Origin: an uncultured Oscillospiraceae bacterium
GTDB taxonomy: Bacteria; Bacillota_A; Clostridia; Oscillospirales; Acutalibacteraceae
Assembly: GCA_910587995.1 (NCBI GenBank)
Contig: CAJUNS010000006.1
Location: 13,742 to 77,741, forward strand
Direction: 5' to 3'
Length of the DNA stretch: 64,000 bases
The notes under the pieces were generated by a model that did no database searches, had not been told where the DNA came from, and saw only the letters and a list, made by a program, of their open reading frames with translations. Positions within the stretch are counted from its first letter, which is position 1, and every line of letters begins with the position of its first letter. The position numbers and the translations under genes are program-made. Below are positions 47,725 to 53,672 of this stretch, piece by piece.

Positions 47725-48442
47725 ATGCCTTGCTGGCAGCTAAAAGCGCCTTTACTTCCTCCTTGGACAGCTCCCGCCAGCGGCCTTGGGGCAGCATAGC
47801 CAAGCGCACCGGACCCACTGCCGTGCGCTTCAGGCGGGCCACCTCCAGGCCCAGGGCCTCGCACATTTTTCGAATTTCCCGGTTGCGCCCCTCGTAGAGG
47901 ACGATCTCCACCACAGCCCGGCCCTGCTGCTGCTCCAGCACCCGGGCCTTGGCCGGGGCGGTCATTTTGCCATCAATGAGAATGCCTGTGCTGATTTGCA
48001 CCAGCTGTTCCTCATTGACCCCAGGCCGCAGGGTGACCCGGTAGGTTTTGGCCACATGGGACTTGGGGTGGGCGACGGCGTTGGCAAAGGCGCCGTCATT
48101 GGTCATGATGAGCAGGCCCTCCGAGTCCTTATCCAGCCGCCCCACAGGGTACACCCGGCCGGGAACGTCCGCCACCAGCTGGGCCACGCAGCGCCGCCCC
48201 CGTTCGTCTTCCATGGTGGTGACAAAGCCGCGGGGCTTGTGCAGGGCCAAGTAGAGCTTTTCGCCTTCCAGACGCAGGCGCTGGCCGTCCAGGGCAATCT
48301 GGTCCTTCTGGGGGTCGGCGCTGTCGCCCAGCTTGGCGGGCCGGCCGTTAACGGCAACCCGTCCTTGCAGAATCAGCTCTTCCGCTTTTCGCCGGGAGGC
48401 CGCGCCCGCCTGGGCCAGGAGTTTTTGAAGCCTGCTCTTCAT
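47723..48442 (-). CDS. rluB: RsuA/RluB-type pseudouridine synthase
   Basis: A 239-residue enzyme: an S4 RNA-binding domain (LQKLLAQAGAASRRKAEELI, VAVNGRPAKLGDSADP), then the catalytic domain with HKPRGFVTTMEDERGR and the active-site Asp in YPVGRLDKDSEGLLIMTNDG. It pseudouridylates 23S rRNA (RluB) or, less likely, 16S rRNA (RsuA). ATG 48442 is chosen from the S4 domain start and an AAAGGATG 12 nt upstream; the ATG at 48463 is an alternative without a clear ribosome binding site. It is cotranscribed with dacF (40-nt gap). Confidence 0.92.
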   Translation of the reverse strand: MKSRLQKLLAQAGAASRRKAEELILQGRVAVNGRPAKLGDSADPQKDQIALDGQRLRLEGEKLYLALHKPRGFVTTMEDERGRRCVAQLVADVPGRVYPVGRLDKDSEGLLIMTNDGAFANAVAHPKSHVAKTYRVTLRPGVNEEQLVQISTGILIDGKMTAPAKARVLEQQQGRAVVEIVLYEGRNREIRKMCEALGLEVARLKRTAVGPVRLAMLPQGRWRELSKEEVKALLAASKA

Positions 48443-48482
48443 ATCCTTTTGACATCCTTTCATGAGACAAGTTCTGGCGCCG

Positions 48483-49640
48483 CTAAGCCTCTGGCAGCTC
48501 TCCCGCAAACCACCCGGTGATCCGGCCCCAAAGGCCTTCCCAGAATCCCGGTTCCGGCGGGGGAGGGGAGACCGCCTCGCCAGCGTAAATGGGCAGGGCA
48601 AACAGGGTCTCGCCGCCCGCGCGGTACAGCACCCGGCCTACCGGCTGGTCCGCCTCCACCGGCGCGTAGAGAAAGGGGGGAAGCAGCACTTCCCGGGTGA
48701 CGCTCTGGGCCTGGTCCTTGGGCAGGGTTATTGTAAGGCCCTCTCCGGGCCGCAGGGACACCGCTTCCGCTGTGCCGCCCACCACGGGCAGGCGTTCCGG
48801 CAGGGGACCGCCGGTCAGGTCCGCTGTCTGCACTTGGCTGAAGCCATAGTCAAACAGGGCCATGTGGTCATCCCAGTCATCCGGGGCGTTTAGGGTGACG
48901 GCAATGAGGGTGGTGCCATCCCGCCGGGCGGCGGAGACCAGACAGCGCCCGGCCTTTTTGGTGAAGCCGGTCTTTACGCCGATGCAGCCCTCGTAGAGCC
49001 GGAGAAGCTTGTTGTGGTTGCTGTAGCTTACCTTCCGGGCCGGTTCCAAAAACTCCACCTGCCGGACCGCGCTGGCGGCAATCTCCGCGAAAGCCGGGCA
49101 GTCCAGGGCCTCCCGGGCCAGCAGGGCCATGTCGTAGGCGGTGGAGTAGTGCTCTTCATCGTCCAGGCCCGAGGGGGTGACAAAATGGGTTCCCTCCATG
49201 CCGATCTCCGCCGCCCGGGCGTTCATCCGCTGGGCAAAGGCTTCCTGGCTTCCGTCCAGAAACAGGGCCGCCGCGTTGGCCGCGTCGTTGCCAGAGGCCA
49301 GCAGCATGCCCGCTGTCAGGTTGCTCAGGGTCAGCTGGTCCCCGGCCCGCAGCCCCATGGAGGAGCCCTCTACCCGCACCATCTCTTCTGTCACGGTCAG
49401 GGCCAGGTCGCCAGAGCGCTCCGCCTCTTCCAAAGTAAGCAGCGCGGTCATAATTTTTGTGGTGCTGGCCATGGCCAGCTGCTGGCGGGCGTCCTTTTCA
49501 AACAGGACGGTCCCGTCATCCCCGGAAATGAGTACAGCGCTTTGGGCGGAGACCCCGGGCGCCTCCGCCGCCTGTGCGGAGCCTGCTGGAACAGCCAGCG
49601 CGCACAGCATAATCACTAAAAGAATTCCAACCGTTTTCAA
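48483..49640 (-). CDS. dacF: D-alanyl-D-alanine carboxypeptidase (S11, DacF-type)
   Basis: A 385-residue secreted penicillin-binding protein: signal peptide at residues 1-24 (KTVGILLVIMLCALAVPAGS), catalytic SxxK as STTK (ASTTKIMTALLTLEE), SxN as SGN in LLASGNDAAN, KTG in IGVKTGFTKKAG, and a C-terminal domain with a terminal amphipathic helix (WEGLWGRITGWFAG) that would anchor it to the membrane. It trims pentapeptide side chains; DacF paralogs act in cortex synthesis during sporulation. The start is TTG 49640, with AAGGCGG about 10 nt upstream. It lies between gerW and rluB, a common clostridial order. Confidence 0.94.
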   Translation of the reverse strand: MKTVGILLVIMLCALAVPAGSAQAAEAPGVSAQSAVLISGDDGTVLFEKDARQQLAMASTTKIMTALLTLEEAERSGDLALTVTEEMVRVEGSSMGLRAGDQLTLSNLTAGMLLASGNDAANAAALFLDGSQEAFAQRMNARAAEIGMEGTHFVTPSGLDDEEHYSTAYDMALLAREALDCPAFAEIAASAVRQVEFLEPARKVSYSNHNKLLRLYEGCIGVKTGFTKKAGRCLVSAARRDGTTLIAVTLNAPDDWDDHMALFDYGFSQVQTADLTGGPLPERLPVVGGTAEAVSLRPGEGLTITLPKDQAQSVTREVLLPPFLYAPVEADQPVGRVLYRAGGETLFALPIYAGEAVSPPPPEPGFWEGLWGRITGWFAGELPEA

Positions 49641-49694
49641 TCCGCTTCACCCGCCTTGGTCCATGCATATGCGGACAGGCGGCGGGATATGCGG

Positions 49695-50168
49695 TTAGAG
49701 CTGGGCCTCTTCCACAGCGGCGGCCTCCGGCACAGGCTCCTCTACAGCGGGGGCCTCGGGGGCCGGCGTCTCGGAAGCCGGAGCTGGGGCCTCTTCCTTG
49801 CCCCGGTTGAAAAAGCCCTGGAGCATGTCCACAATGTCCGGGATTTTTTCCAGAGCCCGGTCCACCGGACTGAAATAGGGCTCAATCTGAACAACCCGCA
49901 CATTGCCCTGGCTGATGGAGAGAAAGGCCACTGGGCTGACAGTGATGCCCGCCCCGCTGCCTCCGGCAAAAAGCCCGCCCGCTGGCTGGGCCTTAGAGGG
50001 CAGGTCGCTGCCGCCGGCGGCAAAGCCGTAGTTCACCCGGGAGATGGGGATGATGGTGGTGCCGTCCGGGGTGGTGACCGGCTCGCCCACCACGGTGTTT
50101 ACGTCCACCATCTGCTTGATTTTGTCCATGCTGGCTCCCAGAATTTCATTGACTTTGTTTTGGCTCAT
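49695..50168 (-). CDS. gerW: GerW family sporulation protein
   Basis: A 157-residue protein of the YtfJ/GerW family: NTVVGEPVTTPDGTTIIPIS, SRVNYGFAAGGSD, a glycine-rich GGLFAGGSGAGITVSPVAFL block and GNVRVVQIEP. A low-complexity C-terminal tail (Ala/Pro/Glu-rich, about residues 125-157) is added. GerW is made in the forespore and needed for germination by some nutrients. AAAGGATG lies 7 nt before ATG 50168. It is the first gene of the gerW-dacF-rluB unit. Confidence 0.93.
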   Translation of the reverse strand: MSQNKVNEILGASMDKIKQMVDVNTVVGEPVTTPDGTTIIPISRVNYGFAAGGSDLPSKAQPAGGLFAGGSGAGITVSPVAFLSISQGNVRVVQIEPYFSPVDRALEKIPDIVDMLQGFFNRGKEEAPAPASETPAPEAPAVEEPVPEAAAVEEAQL

Positions 50169-50226
50169 GGAACAGCATCCTTTCCGAAAATGGAATTGAA
50201 AATCCGAAATAATTGCAAAAGCGGGC

Positions 50227-50382
50227 TATAGTAAACGCGCTTGAAAACCGGTATTTACTGATTTTCAAGCGGGGCGGCGCGGGGGAACAGGAAAAGCTCT
50301 CCGAAACGGACACTCCCGGCGCAGGCACGCCTGCGCCGCCGGGTTCAAAAGAGTATCACCTCTTTGAACTGTGTTAACGATA
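50227..50382. repeat. family A palindromic repeat, copy 5 (inverted), split by family B
   Basis: Ends are TATAGTAAACGCGCTTG and CTGTGTTAACGATA. It contains both hairpins. The GC-rich core is interrupted at 50281-50317 by a family-B fragment. It lies in the leader of gerW. Confidence 0.88.
50281..50317. repeat. family B fragment nested in family A, with 5-bp target duplication
   Basis: On the minus strand it reads GGGAGTGTCCGTTTCGGAGA, then GCTTTTCCTGTTCCCCC, the left half of family B. It is flanked by GGCGC on both sides (50276-50280 and 50318-50322); removing the insert plus one GGCGC restores an ordinary family-A core. Confidence 0.8.
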
Positions 50383-50502
50383 AAACCCGCGCCCCGCCTT
50401 TTAAGAACATCCCTTGAAGTTTGGCCTGGGTTTCCGCGTCTTATGCCAGCAAAAGCCCTGCGGGCAGGCCCGGCTCGCCGGGCAAAAGGCGCTATTAGTA
50501 GT

Positions 50503-50531
50503 ATAATAGCACATTTTGGCCGCCATTACAA
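50503..50531 (-). promoter_or_regulatory. possible promoter of the gerW-dacF-rluB unit
   Basis: Minus strand TTGTAA (50531-50526), 17-bp spacer, TATTAT (50508-50503). The leader would be about 330 nt and carry the split repeat. GerW genes are usually under forespore sigma factors, so this may not be the main promoter. Between 50383 and 50500, and between 50532 and 50655, I see nothing else. Confidence 0.5.
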
Positions 50532-50655
50532 GCTGTAAAAACCGCGATTTCTTCAAAGACCCAGGGGTTTGCTTCACCAGCCGGGCCCCTGGCAGGCGGG
50601 GCGTTTGGGAGAGCTATGGCCTTTTGGCCCCACAAAATGCGGGACCGCCGGGTGA

Positions 50656-50732
50656 GTGTCCGCTTCGGAGAACTTTTCGTGTTCCCCCGCCCTACGGGCG
50701 GGGGAACACGAATGATTATCTCTGTGGTTGGG
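50656..50732. repeat. family B palindromic repeat, full copy 3
   Basis: GTGTCCGCTTCGGAGAACTT, then the perfect hairpin GTGTTCCCCCGCCC/GGGCGGGGGAACAC, then GAATGATTATCTCTGTGGTT. It is the best-preserved copy of the family and stands just upstream of the MATE promoter. Confidence 0.9.
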
Positions 50733-50758
50733 GGGACACACCCTCGGCCGGGTTTTTC

Positions 50759-50787
50759 TTGACTTTTCTCCCATTTTTTGATAAAAT
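50759..50787 (+). promoter_or_regulatory. sigma-A promoter of the MATE pump gene
   Basis: TTGACT (50759-50764), 17-bp spacer, TAAAAT (50782-50787). Confidence 0.8.
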
Positions 50788-50813
50788 AATATGTTTTCTA
50801 TACATAACATATT
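50788..50813 (+). promoter_or_regulatory. palindromic candidate operator at the MATE promoter
   Basis: AATATGTT (50788-50795) and AACATATT (50806-50813), exact inverted repeats 10 bp apart, directly after the -10 box. Position and size fit a MarR- or TetR-type repressor; the repressor gene is not adjacent. Confidence 0.65.
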
Positions 50814-50834
50814 TTACGCAAAGGATGTGCTGCC

Positions 50835-52205
50835 ATGAGCGCTGACGCGCAATCTCAAAACCGGATGGGCACCGCGAAAATGCTGCCCCTTATCTTCTCC
50901 ATGGCCCTGCCCGCCATGTTCTCCATGCTGGTGCAGGCCCTGTACAACATTGTCGATAGTTATTTTGTCTCCGAAGTAAGCCAAAAGGCTCTTGCGGCTG
51001 TCTCTCTGGCTTTCCCCATTCAGAACCTGCTCATCGCCTTCGGCGTGGGCACCTCGGTGGGCGTCACCTCTCTGATCTCCCGCCGCCTGGGCCAGGGCCG
51101 TTATGAGGAGGCCTGCTCCGCCGCCTCCCACGGCATTCTGCTGGGCCTGGCCACCTCTCTGGCCTTTGCCGTGTACGGCGGCTTTTTCACCCGCCCCTTC
51201 TTCCAGATGTTCGAGTCCGACCCGGAGATCGTCCAGATGGGCGTGGAGTATATCTCCGTCTGCTGTGTGTTCTCCTTTGGCAGTTTTGTGGTTATGATGC
51301 TGGAGAAAATCCTCCAGGCCACGGGCAATATGTTTTGGCCCATGATCTTCCAGCTGGTAGGGGCCCTCATCAACATCTGCCTGGACCCGGTGTTTATCTT
51401 CGGCTGGTTCGGTCTGCCCGCCATGGGCGTAACCGGCGCGGCCATTGCCACTGTGGGCGGCCAAATTCTCTCCATGGTCTTCGCCGTGGTGGTCATTGTC
51501 CTGCGGCCCCACGCCATTCGAATCAGCTTTAAGGGCTTCCGCCCCAGCTGGGAGACCATCAAAAACATTTACGCTGTAGGCCTGCCCGCCATTGTCATGC
51601 AGGCAATCGGCACCGCCATGACCATGGCCATGAACGCCATCCTTTCCGGCTTTTCCACAGCCGCCTACACGGTGTTCGGGCTTTATTTCAAGCTGCAGTC
51701 TTTCGTGTTTATGCCGGTCTTCGGCCTTACCCAGGGCCTCTTGCCCATTATGGGCTACAATTATGGCGCAAAAAACAAAAAGCGCCTGCTCTCCGCCCTC
51801 TGCCAGGGCTGCGGCATCGCTTTGGTGATTATGACCGCCGGCATGCTGGGCTTTTTGCTGCTGCCAGACAAGCTTCTGGGCATTTTTAACGCCTCGCCGG
51901 AGCTTCTGGAAATCGGCGTGCCCGCTCTGCGGATTATCTGCACCTGCTTCCTGTTTGCGGCCCTGGGCATTGTGTCCTCCACCCTGTTTCAGGCGGTGGG
52001 CCGGGGCACTTACAGCCTGGTGGTGTCCCTGATGCGCCAGCTGGTGGTGCTGGTGCCCGCGGCCTGGGTTTTGGCCCAGCTGACCGGCCAGGTGGGCGCG
52101 GTCTGGTGGGCTTTCCCTGTGGCGGAGATCTTCTCTCTGGCCGCCAGCCTGGTCTTTTACCAGCGCCTGTACCGGCGGGAGATTCAAGCGCTGGGGGCCA
52201 AGTAG
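50835..52205 (+). CDS. MATE family multidrug efflux protein
   Basis: A 456-residue membrane protein with 12 segments in two six-helix halves. Family marks: PAMFSMLVQALYNIVDSYFV at the N-terminus, GVGTSVGVTSLISRRLGQG, and the second-half FGLTQGLLPIMGYNYGA. It exports cationic drugs by Na+ or H+ antiport (NorM/DinF relatives). AAAGGATG lies 7 nt before ATG 50835. It is a single gene with a palindromic operator candidate in its promoter and a strong terminator behind it. Confidence 0.94.
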   Translation: MSADAQSQNRMGTAKMLPLIFSMALPAMFSMLVQALYNIVDSYFVSEVSQKALAAVSLAFPIQNLLIAFGVGTSVGVTSLISRRLGQGRYEEACSAASHGILLGLATSLAFAVYGGFFTRPFFQMFESDPEIVQMGVEYISVCCVFSFGSFVVMMLEKILQATGNMFWPMIFQLVGALINICLDPVFIFGWFGLPAMGVTGAAIATVGGQILSMVFAVVVIVLRPHAIRISFKGFRPSWETIKNIYAVGLPAIVMQAIGTAMTMAMNAILSGFSTAAYTVFGLYFKLQSFVFMPVFGLTQGLLPIMGYNYGAKNKKRLLSALCQGCGIALVIMTAGMLGFLLLPDKLLGIFNASPELLEIGVPALRIICTCFLFAALGIVSSTLFQAVGRGTYSLVVSLMRQLVVLVPAAWVLAQLTGQVGAVWWAFPVAEIFSLAASLVFYQRLYRREIQALGAK

Positions 52206-52249
52206 TTCCCGCGCCCCTGTTGTAACGGAAACGTCTGGAATAAAAACCA

Positions 52250-52290
52250 AAAAGTGGGCAGAGCGGTTTGGCGTCTCTGCCCACTTTTTG
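52250..52290. terminator. terminator of the MATE gene
   Basis: AAAAAGTGGGCAGAG (52250-52264) pairs with CTCTGCCCACTTTTT (52276-52290), a perfect 15-bp stem. Confidence 0.92.
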
Positions 52291-52517
52291 TATGGTCGGT
52301 CCGCCCCCACGCCTCCTGCTCCGGCTGGCGGGGGTTTTCTTCGCCCCAAAGCCCAGCCGCGCAGCGTTTACTTTTTTGAGAACGGCTTGGCTTATAAGCT
52401 ATTTAAGAAAAGGCATTCCTTCTTTTCTTGGTTGTGTTCTATCCTCTGATACTTAAAAGATAAAGGTAAGTTTCGAAAGGGATATGAAGAGTATCAAAAA
52501 ATCCGCTTGTATAACGG

Positions 52518-52631
52518 TGTCGAATTTGTGGTTTTTACAAAAAAACGACAGGGTTCGACAAAAGATTACAAAAAATTTTTACAGTTATTTTCCCAGAACC
52601 TCTTGCGGTAACTCCCAAGTTATGGTAAAAT
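52518..52631 (+). promoter_or_regulatory. Spo0A boxes and sigma-A promoter upstream of the Spo0A-like gene
   Basis: Two perfect 0A boxes face each other: TGTCGAA (52518-52524) and TTCGACA (52554-52560, the reverse complement). The promoter is TTGCGG (52603-52608), 17-bp spacer, TAAAAT (52626-52631). The boxes lie about 45-85 bp upstream of the -35, suggesting activation or autoregulation by a Spo0A protein. The remaining part of the 52206-52665 gap, before 52518, shows nothing else apart from the MATE terminator. Confidence 0.75.
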
Positions 52632-52665
52632 TTATTCACAAAAATCAGACCTAAGGAGGTTTGAC

Positions 52666-53430
52666 ATGGAAAAACAAATAAAGGTACTAATCAGTTCAGA
52701 AGAAGGCGAATGGACCGCCGGGGCCCTGGAGAAGTTTCAACAACGGGGCGCAACGGCGGTCCTGGTGGGAAGAGACGGGAACTTGGTCCTCAAGGCCATC
52801 CGGGAAGAGGCGCCCCAAATTGTCATTATGGAGCTCTTTATGCCCAACCTGGACGCCATTGGCGTAATGCGCGCCGCCCAAAAGGATCCGGACCTGGACC
52901 GTCCGGTCTTCGCGGTGGTCGCGTCTTACACCACACCCCTGCTGGAGCGGGAGGTAGCCGCCGCCGGAGCCTCCTGCTTCATCCTTTCCCCCTATGGAAA
53001 AGATGAAATGATCGACCGCGTCTTCTCTGTCTACTCCCTTCGGGGCAAGCATTTTGACTCGGAGCCCGCGGACCCCAAGCTGCGCTTGCAGGTTACGGAG
53101 ATCTTGCACCAGATCGGCGTGCCAGCTCACATCAAAGGCTACCACTACCTGCGGGACTCCATCATCATGGCGATTGAGGACCCAGAGATCATCAACGCGG
53201 TAACCAAGCAGCTGTATCCCAGCGTGGCCAAACGCTACAGCACCACCAGCTCCCGAGTCGAGCGGGCCATCCGGCATGCCATTGAGGTAGCCTGGGACCG
53301 GGGGGATGTGGACGTGCTGACTTCCTACTTTGGATACACCATACATAATTCGCGCGGCAAGCCAACCAACAGCGAGTTCATCGCCATGATCTCCGACAAA
53401 CTCTGTTTGCAGGCGGCAGGGACCTCTTGA
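52666..53430 (+). CDS. spo0A: Spo0A-family regulator with a degenerate receiver domain
   Basis: A 254-residue protein. The C-terminal DNA-binding domain (about residues 140-254) is canonical: ILHQIGVPAHIKGYHYLRDS, TTSSRVERAIRHAIEVAWDR and KPTNSEFIAMISDKL are nearly those of Bacillus Spo0A. The N-terminal receiver fold aligns throughout, but every catalytic residue is changed: the acidic pair is SSEE (S10-E13), the phosphoacceptor Asp is Glu56 (MELFMPNLDA), the Thr is Ala86 and the Lys is Ser108 (FILSPYG). It therefore cannot be phosphorylated at the usual site and may be constitutively active or otherwise controlled. It is not beside spoIVB, the usual neighbour, so it could be a second paralog. 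AAGGAGG precedes ATG 52666. Confidence 0.93.
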   Translation: MEKQIKVLISSEEGEWTAGALEKFQQRGATAVLVGRDGNLVLKAIREEAPQIVIMELFMPNLDAIGVMRAAQKDPDLDRPVFAVVASYTTPLLEREVAAAGASCFILSPYGKDEMIDRVFSVYSLRGKHFDSEPADPKLRLQVTEILHQIGVPAHIKGYHYLRDSIIMAIEDPEIINAVTKQLYPSVAKRYSTTSSRVERAIRHAIEVAWDRGDVDVLTSYFGYTIHNSRGKPTNSEFIAMISDKLCLQAAGTS

Positions 53431-53557
53431 ACGTTCCACTACATGTAGTATACCATCCCTGTGAAGCAGAAAATTGTCGAATGAGAGAGAAAATGCGGTA
53501 ATTTCGTAAAATTTTTTTGATTTTCCGCGGATTTTAGCCCTTTGGGCAGAGGTAGAG

Positions 53558-53587
53558 AGAGGCTCCCGGCAGCGGGAGCCTCTTTCT
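53558..53587 (+). terminator. terminator of the Spo0A-like gene
   Basis: AGAGGCTCCCG (53558-53568) pairs with CGGGAGCCTCT (53573-53583), followed by Ts. Confidence 0.88.
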
Positions 53588-53672
53588 AGCTATTGTGGAT
53601 ATCGGTATGTTGGGTGTTCGAAGATACATGCTTTCGTTTATCGGTTTACATAATATGATATATGTGGGCCGC

